Source: Streptomyces wedmorensis
GTDB taxonomy: Bacteria > Actinomycetota > Actinomycetes > Streptomycetales > Streptomycetaceae
Length of the DNA stretch: 64,000 nucleotides
Reading direction: 5' to 3'
NCBI RefSeq assembly: GCF_000716445.1
Contig: NZ_JNWK01000022.1
Location: 1-64,000, forward strand
Position 1 is the stretch's first letter; the number at the start of each line of letters is the position of its first letter. The position numbers and the translations under genes were made by a program. Positions 29,681 through 38,583 of the stretch are shown here, piece after piece. The notes beneath the pieces are model-generated. The model worked only from the letters and a program-made list of their open reading frames with translations, did not search any database and was not told where the DNA came from.

Positions 29681-29710
29681 ACCGGGGAGGCACGTACGTG
29701 CCTCCCCGGT
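29681..29710 (+). terminator. trp terminator
   Basis: A perfect 30-nt palindrome (two 15-nt arms without a spacer; a real loop would use the central ACGT) 20 nt after trpA. It ends the trpC-trpA transcript. Confidence 0.75.
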
Positions 29711-29723
29711 TCGTTCCTGAGGC

Positions 29724-30545
29724 GTGAGCGAGAAGAACCGTGGTGACGGTAACCGGAGCGCGCGGGAGCGCCTCCAGCAGCAGCGCGAGCGCGACAAGGC
29801 CCGCGAGAAGCAGCGGCGCGTCCTGATCGTGTCGGCGGCGGTGGTCGGGGTCCTCGGCCTCGCCGCGGTCGTCGGGGTGATCGCCGCGAGCGGCGACAAG
29901 GACGGCGGATCCGACAAGGCGGGTCCGGTGGTCGCGCCGGCCGGATCGATCGAGGGCGACAAGCCCGCGATCCCCACGGGCCGGACGGACGCCCCTTCGA
30001 CGCTCGCCGTCTGGGAGGACTTCCGCTGCCCGGCGTGCGCCCAGTTCGAGAACGTCATGCGGGACACCATCCACGAGCTGGAGGCCTCCGGCGCGCTCAA
30101 GGCCGAGTACCACCTCGCCACCCTCATCGACGGGAACATGGGCGGCAGCGGCTCGCTGCGCGCGGCGAACGCGGCCGCGTGCGCGCAGGACGCGGGCAAG
30201 TTCACCGCGTACCACGACACGCTCTACACGAACCAGCCGCAGGAGACGGACGACGCCTTCGGGAACAACGCCAAGCTGATCGAGCTGTCGGCGAAGGTCC
30301 CGGGGCTCGACACGCCCGCGTTCCGCAGCTGTGTGAACGACGGCACGCACGACGGCTGGGTCGCCAAGTCGAACGAGGCCTTCCAGAACGGCGGCTTCCG
30401 CGGCACCCCGTCCGTCCTCCTCAACGGCGAATCGATCTTCCCGACCAAGGGGGACGAGCAGATCTCCCCGGAGAACCTGAAGAAGTGGGTGGCCGAGGCC
30501 AACAAGGGCAAGAAGGCCGGCACGGCCTCCCCCTCGGCGGGTTAG
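29724..30545 (+). CDS. Membrane-anchored thioredoxin-fold (DsbA-like) protein
   Basis: A 273-aa protein with a charged coiled N-terminus (ERLQQQRERDKAREKQRR), one membrane helix at about residues 33-54, and an extracellular thioredoxin fold. The active site is CPAC in WEDFRCPACAQFE; the cis-Pro loop is in GFRGTPSVLLNG. It probably forms or repairs disulfides in exported proteins. GTG start 14 nt after the trp terminator; lgt follows 64 nt downstream. Confidence 0.9.
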   Translation: MSEKNRGDGNRSARERLQQQRERDKAREKQRRVLIVSAAVVGVLGLAAVVGVIAASGDKDGGSDKAGPVVAPAGSIEGDKPAIPTGRTDAPSTLAVWEDFRCPACAQFENVMRDTIHELEASGALKAEYHLATLIDGNMGGSGSLRAANAAACAQDAGKFTAYHDTLYTNQPQETDDAFGNNAKLIELSAKVPGLDTPAFRSCVNDGTHDGWVAKSNEAFQNGGFRGTPSVLLNGESIFPTKGDEQISPENLKKWVAEANKGKKAGTASPSAG

Positions 30546-30609
30546 TTACCCATACGTTGCCGGGCGGGCTGCCGTCCCGCCCGCCCGGCAGGGTAGCGTC
30601 GGTCCTGCC

Positions 30610-31596
30610 ATGGACCTTGCCTACATTCCCAGCCCGTCGACCGGCGTGATCCACCTCGGACCGATCCCGCTGCGCGGCTATGCCTTCTGCATCATCATCG
30701 GTGTCTTCGTCGCCGTCTGGTACGGCAACAAGCGCTGGATCGCCCGGGGCGGCACAGCCGGCACCGTGGCCGACATCGCCGTCTGGGCGGTGCCCTTCGG
30801 CCTCGTCGGCGGACGCCTGTACCACGTGATCACCGACTACCAGCTGTACTTCAGCGAGGGTGAGAACTGGGTCGACGCCTTCAAGATCTGGGAGGGCGGC
30901 CTCGGCATCTGGGGCGCCATCGCGCTCGGCGCGGTGGGTGCCTGGATCGGCTGCCGCCGCCGGGGCATCCCGCTCCCGGCGTACGCGGACGCGATCGCGC
31001 CCGGCATCGCCCTCGCCCAGGCCATCGGCCGCTGGGGCAACTGGTTCAACCAGGAGCTCTACGGCAAGCCGACCGACCTGCCCTGGGCCCTGAAGATCAC
31101 CGAGGGCGCGAACCGCGAGGCCGGGCTGTACCACCCGACCTTCCTGTACGAGTCGCTCTGGTGCGTCGGCGTCGCCGTCCTCGTCGTCTGGGCCGACCGC
31201 CGCTTCAAGCTCGGCCACGGGCGGGCCTTCGCGGTGTACGTCGCCGCGTACTGCGCCGGCCGCGGCTGGATCGAGTACATGCGCGTCGACGAGGCGCACC
31301 ACGTGCTCGGCCTGCGGCTGAACGTGTGGACGGCGATCGTCGTCTTCCTGCTCGCGGTGACTTACATCGTCATCTCGGCGCGGATCCGGCCGGGCCGCGA
31401 GGAGATCGTGGAGCCCAAGGCGGAGAAGACCGAGAAGGCCGGTGAGGCCGACGGGGCCGAGCTGTCCGACGACGACGTCGTGGACGGCGAGCCCGAGGAC
31501 GCCGCCCCGGACGCGGAAACGGATACGGACACGGCTGCCGATACGGACGTGGAACACGGCGCCGGCAACGGCGCCGGGTCGGCCGCCAAGGGCTGA
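30610..31596 (+). CDS. lgt: Prolipoprotein diacylglyceryl transferase
   Basis: A 328-aa integral membrane enzyme that attaches diacylglycerol to the lipobox Cys of prelipoproteins. The signature GRWGNWFNQELYG is present, with LVGGRLYHVITDY and HPTFLYESLW. About seven membrane helices occupy the first roughly 260 residues. The acidic Ala/Glu/Asp tail of about 60 residues is cytoplasmic and not part of the enzyme core. Confidence 0.97.
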   Translation: MDLAYIPSPSTGVIHLGPIPLRGYAFCIIIGVFVAVWYGNKRWIARGGTAGTVADIAVWAVPFGLVGGRLYHVITDYQLYFSEGENWVDAFKIWEGGLGIWGAIALGAVGAWIGCRRRGIPLPAYADAIAPGIALAQAIGRWGNWFNQELYGKPTDLPWALKITEGANREAGLYHPTFLYESLWCVGVAVLVVWADRRFKLGHGRAFAVYVAAYCAGRGWIEYMRVDEAHHVLGLRLNVWTAIVVFLLAVTYIVISARIRPGREEIVEPKAEKTEKAGEADGAELSDDDVVDGEPEDAAPDAETDTDTAADTDVEHGAGNGAGSAAKG

Positions 31597-31610
31597 TCCT
31601 CCCTCGTCAC

Positions 31611-31645
31611 AGGGCCGTCGGGACCGAGAGGTTCCGACGGCCCTT
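31611..31645. terminator. Bidirectional terminator between lgt and the lyase gene
   Basis: A 15-bp stem with one mismatch (31611-31625 with 31630-31644) and a 4-nt loop GAGA, followed by TTT on the plus strand. It lies between convergent genes. Confidence 0.75.
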
Positions 31646-31659
31646 TCGCGTACGGCGGG

Positions 31660-32475
31660 TCAGGCCGCGCGGGCGGCGAGGGCGAGGACCCGGTGGGCGC
31701 CCTCCACGACCGCCGCGTCGACGAACCGGCCGTCGGGGAGGGCCAGGGCACCCCGGTCGGTCCGGGCCGCTGCGACGACCTCCCACGCCGCGTCGACCTC
31801 CTCCGGGGTGGGGAGGTAGGCCCGCTCGATGACGGGGAGCTGGCGGGGGTGGATCGCGGCCCGGCCGAGGAAGCCCATCGCCCGGCCCCGGGCGCAGCCG
31901 GCGGCCAAGGTGTCCAGGTCGCCGATGTCGGGGTGGACCGACTGGGCCGGGGGCGGCAGGGCGGCCGCGCGGGCGGCGACCACGACGCGGCTGCGCGGCC
32001 AGTCGAGGCCGCTGTCGTCCCGTACCCCCAGGTCGGCGCGGAGATCGGCCTCGCCGAGGGCGATGCCGCGCACGTCGGGGTGGGCGGTGGCGATGGCGTA
32101 GGCGTGCTCCACGGCGAGGGCGTTCTCCAGGAGCGGGTAGAGGGGCAGGCCGGGGGCGAGGCCGGCGATCCGGTGGATGTCAGTGGCGTGTGTCACCTTG
32201 GGTACACGGAGACCGCAGAGGCCGGGGAGGGGGGCCAGGGTGGGGATGTCGAGCGGGGAGTGGACGCGGACGTGCACCGGGACGGGGTGGGCGTCGGCGA
32301 GCAGATCGACCGTGGCGGCGAGGGCGTACGCCTTGCGGTGCGGGGCGACCGCGTCCTCCAGGTCGACGATGACGATGTCGGCGCCGGAGGCCAGGGCCTT
32401 GCCCACGACCTCGGGGCGGTCGCCGGGTGCGTACAGCCAGGTGAGGGGAGTGCGCAGCCGCTCCATACCGTTCAT
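31660..32475 (-). CDS. CitE-like HpcH/HpaI aldolase/lyase family protein
   Basis: A 271-aa barrel protein of the citrate lyase beta/malyl-CoA lyase family, which cleaves or forms acyl-CoA C-C bonds with Mg2+. Visible motifs: LYAPGDRPEVVGKALASG, VIVDLEDAVAPHRK, YPLLENALAVEHAYAIA, and ALGEADLRADLG with the metal-binding Glu/Asp. The last gene of a seven-gene operon; its ATG overlaps the CaiB gene stop by 4 nt. In this context it may split the CoA ester made by the upstream CoA transferase. Confidence 0.88.
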   Translation of the reverse strand: MNGMERLRTPLTWLYAPGDRPEVVGKALASGADIVIVDLEDAVAPHRKAYALAATVDLLADAHPVPVHVRVHSPLDIPTLAPLPGLCGLRVPKVTHATDIHRIAGLAPGLPLYPLLENALAVEHAYAIATAHPDVRGIALGEADLRADLGVRDDSGLDWPRSRVVVAARAAALPPPAQSVHPDIGDLDTLAAGCARGRAMGFLGRAAIHPRQLPVIERAYLPTPEEVDAAWEVVAAARTDRGALALPDGRFVDAAVVEGAHRVLALAARAA

Positions 32476-33710
32476 ACCGCTCCTTGGTCGCGGAGGGCGT
32501 CGATCTCGGCGGGCGTGAGGCCGAGTTCGGTGAGGACGTCCGTGGTGTCGGCGCCGTGCGGGCGGCCGGCCCAGCGGATCGCCCCGGGGGTCTCGGAGAG
32601 CCGGAAGAGCACGTTCTGCATCTTGATCGGGCCGAGTTCCGGGTCGTGCACCTCGGTGACGGTGTTGAGCGCCCGGTACTGCGGATCGTCGAGGACGTCC
32701 CGGACGTCGTAGACCGGGGCGATGGCGGCCTCCGCCTTCTCGAAGGCGTCCATGGCCTCGTCGCGGGTGTGGCGCGCGATCCAGGTGCCGACCGCCTCGT
32801 CCAGTTCGTCCGCGTGCTCGGCCCGGCCGGTGCCGTCGGCGAACCACGGCTCGTCGATCAGCTCCGGGCGGCCGACCAGGCGCAGCACGCGCTCGGCGAT
32901 CGACTGGGCGGAGGTGGAGACGGCGACCCAGGAACCGTCGGCGGTCCGGTACGTGTTGCGCGGGGCGTTGTTGCGGGAGCGGTTGCCGGTCCGGGGCTGG
33001 ACGTAACCGAGCTGGTCGTACCAGAGGGGGTGGGGTCCGATGACGGAGAGCATCGGTTCGATGATCGCCATGTCGACGACCTGGCCGCGGCCGGTCGTGT
33101 TCCTGGCGGTCAGCGCGGTCATCACCGCGTACGCGGTGGCGAGGGCGGCGATCGAGTCGGCCAGACCGAAGGGGGGCAGGGTGGGCGGGCCGTCGGGCTC
33201 GCCGGTGATGGCGGCGAAGCCGCTCATGGCCTCGGCGAGCGTGCCGAAACCGGGACGGTGGGAGTACGGACCGAACTGGCCGAAGCCGGTGACCCGGGCG
33301 AGGACCAGCCGCGGGTTGACGGTGGAGAGCTCCTCCCAGCCCAGACCCCAGCGCTCCAGGGTGCCGGGGCGGAAGTTCTCCACGATCACGTCCGCGTCGG
33401 CGGCGAGCGCGAGCAGGGTGTCGCGGCCGCCGGGGGACGACAGGTCCAGGGTGATCGTCCGCTTGTTGCGGCCGAGGACCTTCCACCAGAGACCGATGCC
33501 GTCCTTGGCGGGACCGTGCCCGCGGGACGGGTCGGGCTTGCGGGGGTGCTCGACCTTGACGACGTCGGCGCCGAAGTCGCCGAGCATCGTGGCCGCGAGC
33601 GGCCCGGCGAAGAGGGTGGCGAGGTCCAGGACGCGCAGTCCCCGGAGCGGGGCTCCGGCGGCGGGGGAGGCGGGGCCGGTCGGCGCGGTGGCCGGTGCGT
33701 GGACGGTCAT
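32472..33710 (-). CDS. CaiB/BaiF CoA-transferase family protein
   Basis: A 412-aa class III CoA transferase, which moves CoA between carboxylic acids through an Asp-bound intermediate. Motifs: VLDLATLFAGPLAATMLGDFGADVVKVE-type start, GRNKRTITLDLSSPGGRD, VIVENFRPGTLERWGLG, and the catalytic Asp region GQVVDMAIIE. The start overlaps the ribokinase stop by 4 nt and the stop overlaps the lyase start by 4 nt. It probably activates an acid for the lyase. Confidence 0.92.
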   Translation of the reverse strand: MTVHAPATAPTGPASPAAGAPLRGLRVLDLATLFAGPLAATMLGDFGADVVKVEHPRKPDPSRGHGPAKDGIGLWWKVLGRNKRTITLDLSSPGGRDTLLALAADADVIVENFRPGTLERWGLGWEELSTVNPRLVLARVTGFGQFGPYSHRPGFGTLAEAMSGFAAITGEPDGPPTLPPFGLADSIAALATAYAVMTALTARNTTGRGQVVDMAIIEPMLSVIGPHPLWYDQLGYVQPRTGNRSRNNAPRNTYRTADGSWVAVSTSAQSIAERVLRLVGRPELIDEPWFADGTGRAEHADELDEAVGTWIARHTRDEAMDAFEKAEAAIAPVYDVRDVLDDPQYRALNTVTEVHDPELGPIKMQNVLFRLSETPGAIRWAGRPHGADTTDVLTELGLTPAEIDALRDQGAV

Positions 33711-34627
33711 GCGGAGTCGACCTCCAGGATGTGGGGGGAGAGGAAGGCCGCCTCGATCTCGACGCGGTACGGCATCGAGGTCGACGCGCCCTCGCGCTGG
33801 ACGGAGAGCGCGGCGGCGGTCTGCGCCCAGGCGAGCGCCTCCGGGGCGGGCCGGCCCTCGCCGAGGGCGACCGCCAGGGCGCCGACGAACGTGTCGCCGG
33901 CCCCGGTGGTGTCCACCGCCCGGACCCGGGGGGCGGGCACGGTGACCGGCTCGGCGCCGCGGGACGCGTACAGGCTGCCGGCCGCGCCCAGGGTGATCAC
34001 CACCTCGGGGACGAACCGCAGCAGGGCCTGGGCGGCCGCGCGCGGGTCGGTGAGGCCGGTGAGGGCGGCGGCCTCGTGCTCGTTGGGCACCAACAGGTCG
34101 GTGGCGGCGAGGAGTTCCGGAGGGAGCGGTTGGGCCGGGGCGGGGGTGAGGACCGTGCGGACGCCGAGCCGGCGGGCGGTGACGGCGCCCTCGACGACGA
34201 CGGGGAGGGGGAGTTCGAGCTGGAGGAGCAGGGCGTCGGCGGTGCCGATGAGGGCCTCGTCGCCGTGGCTGAGGGAGGTGAGGGTGCCGTTGGCGCCGGG
34301 GACGACGACGATCGCGTTGCCGCCCTCGTCGTCGACGACGATGTGGGCCGTGCCGGAGGGGCCCTCGACGGTGCGCAACAGGTCGGTGTCCACCGCGCAG
34401 TGCTCGAGGGCGGCCCGGAGCCGTACCCCGAAGTCGTCCGCGCCGACCGCGCCGATCATCGCGACCTCGGCGCCCGCGCGAGCGGCGGCGACGGCCTGGT
34501 TGGCTCCCTTGCCGCCCGGGATCGTGCGGAACGCGCGGCCGGTGACCGTCTCGCCGAGGGCCGGGGCCCTCGGTACGTAGGCCACCAGGTCCATGTTCGT
34601 GCTGCCGAGCACGACGATGCTGGTCAT
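33707..34627 (-). CDS. rbsK: Ribokinase (PfkB family)
   Basis: A 306-aa sugar kinase. It has the N-terminal GSTNMDLVAYVPRAP, the PfkB signature 1 GGKGANQAVAAARAG and the anion-hole/catalytic motif DTTGAGDTFVGAL with the base Asp. These fit ribokinase rather than fructokinase, but the substrate is not proven. It lies directly downstream of four ADP-ribosylglycohydrolase-family genes, which suggests that ribose freed by them is phosphorylated to ribose 5-phosphate. Overlaps both neighbours by 4 nt. Confidence 0.88.
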   Translation of the reverse strand: MTSIVVLGSTNMDLVAYVPRAPALGETVTGRAFRTIPGGKGANQAVAAARAGAEVAMIGAVGADDFGVRLRAALEHCAVDTDLLRTVEGPSGTAHIVVDDEGGNAIVVVPGANGTLTSLSHGDEALIGTADALLLQLELPLPVVVEGAVTARRLGVRTVLTPAPAQPLPPELLAATDLLVPNEHEAAALTGLTDPRAAAQALLRFVPEVVITLGAAGSLYASRGAEPVTVPAPRVRAVDTTGAGDTFVGALAVALGEGRPAPEALAWAQTAAALSVQREGASTSMPYRVEIEAAFLSPHILEVDSA

Positions 34628-36036
34628 GGGCGTACTGCCTCCGTGTGTGTCAGTTCGGCCAGCGTGTCGAAGCCGATGCCGTCGTAGGACGGGATCGACG
34701 TCGCCAGGCGGTTCTTGAGGGGAGTGGTCCAGCGCTCCGGCAGCCGGTCGGGGTGCCCGGCCAGGAGGCCGGCGACGGAACCGGCGGTGGCGCCGTTGGA
34801 GTCGGTGTCCCAGCCGCCCGACACCGCCGCGCAGATCGAACGGGAGAAGTCGCCGTCGCCGTGCGTGAGGGCGGCGGCGAGCACGGCGGCGTTGGGGACG
34901 GCATGCACCCAGTGGTACCCGCCGAGCTCGGCGTGCAGCCGGTCCACGACGGCGTCGAAGTCGGATGTGGCGCGGGCCGCCGCGATGCCGAGGCGGACGG
35001 CCGCCGCCAGACGCGAGCGCGGCGGGATCACCCCCAGGCCGGCGGCGAGTGCCCGGTGCACGTCGGCGGTGCCCGTCGCCGCCGCGGCCAGGGTCGCCGC
35101 GACGAACATGGCGCCGTAGACCCCGTTCGCCGTGTGCGTGAGCGCCGCGTCCCGGTAGGCCTGCGCCGCGGCGGCCGCCGGGTCGCCCGGGTTGGTCCAG
35201 CCGTGCACGTCGGCCCGGATCTGGGCGCCGATCCACTCGCGGAAGGGGTTGCGGCGTACGGCGGTCAGCGGGGGTTCGACCCCGTCGAGGAGGTTGCGGT
35301 AGGCGACGCGCTCGGCCGTGAAGGTGCGGCCGGCGGGGAGTTCGTCGAGCCAGAGGCGGGCGACGTCGGCGGTGGTGAAGTCGCGGCCGCACCGCTGGAG
35401 GAGGAGCAGGTCGAGGAGGGGGTAGTTGAGGTCGTCGTCCTCGGGCATGCCGTCGATGTTCTCGGCGAGGGAGGTGGCGGCCGAGCGGCGGTTCCAGGGG
35501 TGCGCGGCGAGCAGCTCCGGCGGGACGCCGCGGGCGGTGAACCAGGTGGTGAGGGGCCAGTTGCCGGCGGCGCGGGCGAGCGCGCGGATGGCGGGGAGGG
35601 GGAGCTTCTCGACCGGCTTGCCGAGGAGGCAGCCGGCGGCGCGGCCCAGCCAGGCGGCGTGCAGGCGGTCGCGGGCGGTGGCGGCTTCCTCCACGCCTCT
35701 CCCCGCTCCCGGCCGTTCCACAGGGCCGGCCGGGCCCGTGGCCCGTCCGGGGGCGGGTTCGGGGGGCGTCAGGGATCGGATCGCGGGGAGGGAGGTGGGT
35801 TCGTCCGCCGACAGGGGGGCGGGGAGGGCGGCGAGGGCGTCCAGGAGTTCCTCCGCCAGGGGGCGGAGGTCCGGGCGGGGGGTCTCCGAGGCGCCGGCGG
35901 TCCTCGGGGCGGGCGGCCCGCCCGCCGCCGCCCAACGGGCCGCGAGGGCGCGGCCGTCGCGGCCGTCCTCCGCCGCCTGGCGGAGTTCGTGGCCCACCAG
36001 GTCCTCCGGCTGGACCCAGGTCAGGCGGAGGGTCAC
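34624..36036 (-). CDS. ADP-ribosylglycohydrolase family protein (ARH-4, long form)
   Basis: A 470-aa protein. About 125 N-terminal residues form an added region (TLRLTWVQPEDLVGHELRQ, then a Pro-rich linker). The ARH domain follows: AAWLGRAAGCLLGKPVEKL, the metal loop MPEDDDLNYP and the C-terminal metal motif SGGWDTDSNGATAGS. The metal ligands appear intact. The family cleaves glycosidic bonds to ADP-ribose or related ribosides, with two Mg2+. GTG start overlapping the preceding gene stop. Confidence 0.88.
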   Translation of the reverse strand: MTLRLTWVQPEDLVGHELRQAAEDGRDGRALAARWAAAGGPPAPRTAGASETPRPDLRPLAEELLDALAALPAPLSADEPTSLPAIRSLTPPEPAPGRATGPAGPVERPGAGRGVEEAATARDRLHAAWLGRAAGCLLGKPVEKLPLPAIRALARAAGNWPLTTWFTARGVPPELLAAHPWNRRSAATSLAENIDGMPEDDDLNYPLLDLLLLQRCGRDFTTADVARLWLDELPAGRTFTAERVAYRNLLDGVEPPLTAVRRNPFREWIGAQIRADVHGWTNPGDPAAAAAQAYRDAALTHTANGVYGAMFVAATLAAAATGTADVHRALAAGLGVIPPRSRLAAAVRLGIAAARATSDFDAVVDRLHAELGGYHWVHAVPNAAVLAAALTHGDGDFSRSICAAVSGGWDTDSNGATAGSVAGLLAGHPDRLPERWTTPLKNRLATSIPSYDGIGFDTLAELTHTEAVRP

Positions 36037-37229
36037 CGGTCGGCGCTCGTCAGCGTCGCGAAGGCCGACTCGTGGGCGCGCCGCAGCGCGGTGTCGCGGG
36101 CGAAGATCTCGCGGGCCACCGTGCTCAGGGCCCTCGCCGGGGCGTGCAGGTCGAGCCGGCTGGCCTCCGCCACCCGCTTCGCCCACTCGGAGGGCACGCC
36201 GGACTCGCCGTGCAGGGCGCCGACGATCGCGCCGGCCATCGTGGCGATCGAGTCGCAGTCGCGGCCGTAGTTGACGGCACCGAGGACCGTACGACGGAAG
36301 TCGCCCCCTCCGACGAGCAGCATGCCCAGGGCGACGGGGAGTTCCTCGATGGCGTGGAGCCGGGAGGGGCGGCGGGCGCCGAGGGAGGGGGAGCGGTAGT
36401 CGGGGCCGACCGAGTCGAAGGGGGCGACCGCCCTGCGGAGGGGGGCGAGTGCGGATTCGAAGTCCCGGTGTCCGCGGGCCGCTTCGGTGACCGCCTCGAC
36501 GGCCGCGCGCGTGCCGTCCTTCGCCAGCGAGAGGGCGGCCGCGACCACGGATTCCGGGGTGGCGCCGGGCGCGCAGGCCGCCGCCACGGCGGCCGCGAAG
36601 ACACCGGCCGCCTCCCGGCCGTACGAGGACTGGTGGGCGCCCGTGAGGTCGATCGCCTCGGCGTAGGCGGCGGCGGGGTGGCCGGCGTTGACCAGGCCGA
36701 CGGGCGCCATGTACATCGCGGCACCGCAGTTGACGACGTTGCCGGCGCCCGCCTCGCGCGGGTCGACATGGCCGTAGTGGAGCCGGGTCACGATCCACTT
36801 CTCGGCGAGGAAGATCCGCTGGAGGGGGAGGGCCTCGGCCTCCAGCTCGGGGATCCAGACGGGGGAGCCCATGAGTTCGGGCACGAGGTGGTCCGCGACC
36901 GCGTACGCGTCGAGGTGGCCGCGGACCTTCTCGTACACCCGGATCAGGGCGTGGGTCATCAAGGTGTCGTCGGTGACGTGCCCGTCGCCCTTGTGGTACG
37001 GGGCGATGGGGCGGGCGGTGCGCCAGTCGCCGCCGTTCCAGGGGCCGACGATGCCGGTGACGCGGCCGCCGTGGCGTTCCAGGATCTGTTCCGGGGTGTA
37101 GCCCTCGACGGGGCCGCCGAGGGCGTCGCCGACGGCGGCCCCGACGAGGCTTCCGGTGATCCGGTCATCCAGCGTGGGTACGTCCGCCGTCGGTACGGCC
37201 GGCGCGGGCACGTCCTGTGTGGGTGTCAT
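36033..37229 (-). CDS. ADP-ribosylglycohydrolase family protein (ARH-3)
   Basis: A 398-aa protein. Conserved metal motifs are intact: GAAVGDALGGPVEGY (residues 30-44), HVTDDTLMTHAL and the C-terminal VNYGRDCDSIATMAG. The region VNCGAAMYMAPVG lies between them. Starts at ATG 37229 inside the 3' end of the preceding ARH gene (65-nt overlap), with AGGTGG upstream. Third of four tandem paralogs; these are divergent from one another, so they are not a recent duplication. Confidence 0.9.
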   Translation of the reverse strand: MTPTQDVPAPAVPTADVPTLDDRITGSLVGAAVGDALGGPVEGYTPEQILERHGGRVTGIVGPWNGGDWRTARPIAPYHKGDGHVTDDTLMTHALIRVYEKVRGHLDAYAVADHLVPELMGSPVWIPELEAEALPLQRIFLAEKWIVTRLHYGHVDPREAGAGNVVNCGAAMYMAPVGLVNAGHPAAAYAEAIDLTGAHQSSYGREAAGVFAAAVAAACAPGATPESVVAAALSLAKDGTRAAVEAVTEAARGHRDFESALAPLRRAVAPFDSVGPDYRSPSLGARRPSRLHAIEELPVALGMLLVGGGDFRRTVLGAVNYGRDCDSIATMAGAIVGALHGESGVPSEWAKRVAEASRLDLHAPARALSTVAREIFARDTALRRAHESAFATLTSADR

Positions 37230-38583
37230 GTCGGAATTGTCCACCTGAGGCGGCCGGTTCCGTGGCTCCGAGCAGCCCGGCGAGTTCCACCAGATCCGTA
37301 CCCGCGAGCCGGGGCAGCGCGCAGCCCGCCAGCGTCCGGCAGGCGTCCCGCCAGCTCGGCGGGACCGAACGGCCGCCGCCCAGCGCACCGGTGAGCGCGC
37401 CCGCGAGCGCCGGCGCCGAGTCGGCGACCCGGGAGAGGCAGGCGGCGGCCGGTACCGCCGCCGTCATCTCGCCCCGGGCGGCGGTCGCGAGGGCCAGGGC
37501 GACCGGGACGGTCTCGGCGGCCGCGATGCCGTAGCTGTAGACGTGGTCCACGATCTGGTGCTCCAGGAGCGGGACCAGCTCGAACGCCGAACCGACGGTC
37601 CCGGCCAGCTTCAGCGCGTGCCGGGCGTTGCGGCCGATCTCGGTGACCGGCGGGAGTTCGGCGACCGCCGCCCCCACGGCCTCGTCGACCGACGCCCCGC
37701 CCAGCGCCGCCGCGACCGCGGCCGCCGTCGCGCGGGCGCCGTGCACGCCGTCGCCGTCCTGCGTGTACCGGGCGTCGAACTCGGCGAGTTCGGCGGCGGC
37801 GCGCGGGTCGCCGGGGTGGACCACCGCGAGGACCGCGGCGCGGACGCAGGCGGCGTCGTCGAAGAAGTGCGGGTTGTCGTGACCGGTGGCGGGCGGGCGC
37901 AGACCGGTGGCGAGGTTGCCGAGGCCCGCGCGGACCGAGATCCGGGCGCGGAGGGGGAGGACGGCCGACTCGACCTCGGGCGCGCGCTCGGCCGCGGCGG
38001 CGACCTGGCCCGCGAGGGAGTTCCACGCCAGGTCGACGGCGGCCCGCAGCCGGCGCTCCGGGGGGAGTCCCGCGAAGACCGGGCCCGCGGAGGCGAGGAC
38101 CGCCTCGGCCGTGAACACCGCCCACTCGGCGTCGTCCGACGGGCCGAGTCGGAGCGGCTCGGGGGGCTGGTTGAGGGCGATGGGGACGGGGAGGGTCGTC
38201 GTCGCGTTCTGCTCCGCGAAGGTGTCGAGTTCGCGGGTGAGGCGGCGGGTCCACTCCGGCATGCGGGCGGCGCGGTGGCGGGCGGCCGGCCATCCTGCGG
38301 CGTCGCCCGCGGCGATCCCCAGGAGAAGGCCTTCGACCGCGTCGCGGGTGGGGCGGTGGGGGGTCTCGTGTCGGTGCGGGCTCTCCTGGGGGCCGCCCCA
38401 TGAGCCGGTGCCGCGGACCGGGGCGGCGGGAGGCGGGCCCTGCGGGGTGCCGAGCAGGGGGCCGGGACCCGGCAACGGGGGCTGTGCCCACCCGTCCCGC
38501 CCTGCGGGACGATTGCCCACAGCGGGGGTGGCGGGGGTGGAGGCGGCGGTGGCCGAGGCGGGGGTCGTCGGGTCTGCGCTCAT
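37165..38583 (-). CDS. ADP-ribosylglycohydrolase family protein (ARH-2), degenerate metal site
   Basis: A 472-aa protein with a Pro/Ala-rich N-terminal tail of about 80 residues, part of which (residues 21-34) is coded by a dispersed palindromic repeat. The ARH fold is recognisable from GLLLGIAAGDAAGWP (86-99) and SDDAEWAVF, but the C-terminal metal motif reads LSRVADSAPALAGAL where paralogs have GRDADT or GRDCDS, so one ligand Asp is Val. The N-terminal loop also lacks the usual Glu. It may be inactive or have a changed function. ATG overlaps the previous stop by 4 nt. Confidence 0.85.
   Translation of the reverse strand: MSADPTTPASATAASTPATPAVGNRPAGRDGWAQPPLPGPGPLLGTPQGPPPAAPVRGTGSWGGPQESPHRHETPHRPTRDAVEGLLLGIAAGDAAGWPAARHRAARMPEWTRRLTRELDTFAEQNATTTLPVPIALNQPPEPLRLGPSDDAEWAVFTAEAVLASAGPVFAGLPPERRLRAAVDLAWNSLAGQVAAAAERAPEVESAVLPLRARISVRAGLGNLATGLRPPATGHDNPHFFDDAACVRAAVLAVVHPGDPRAAAELAEFDARYTQDGDGVHGARATAAAVAAALGGASVDEAVGAAVAELPPVTEIGRNARHALKLAGTVGSAFELVPLLEHQIVDHVYSYGIAAAETVPVALALATAARGEMTAAVPAAACLSRVADSAPALAGALTGALGGGRSVPPSWRDACRTLAGCALPRLAGTDLVELAGLLGATEPAASGGQFRHDTHTGRARAGRTDGGRTHAG
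38482..38522. repeat. Dispersed palindrome inside the ARH-2 coding sequence
   Basis: Arms CTGTGCCCACCCGTCCCGC and GCGGGACGATTGCCCACAG. The right arm matches the 27436-27475 element. It lies in frame in the disordered N-terminal tail of ARH-2. Confidence 0.6.

Noticed and set aside
35700..36270. Plus-strand frames across the ARH operon
   Set aside because: Arg/Gly-rich shadows of the minus-strand ARH genes.
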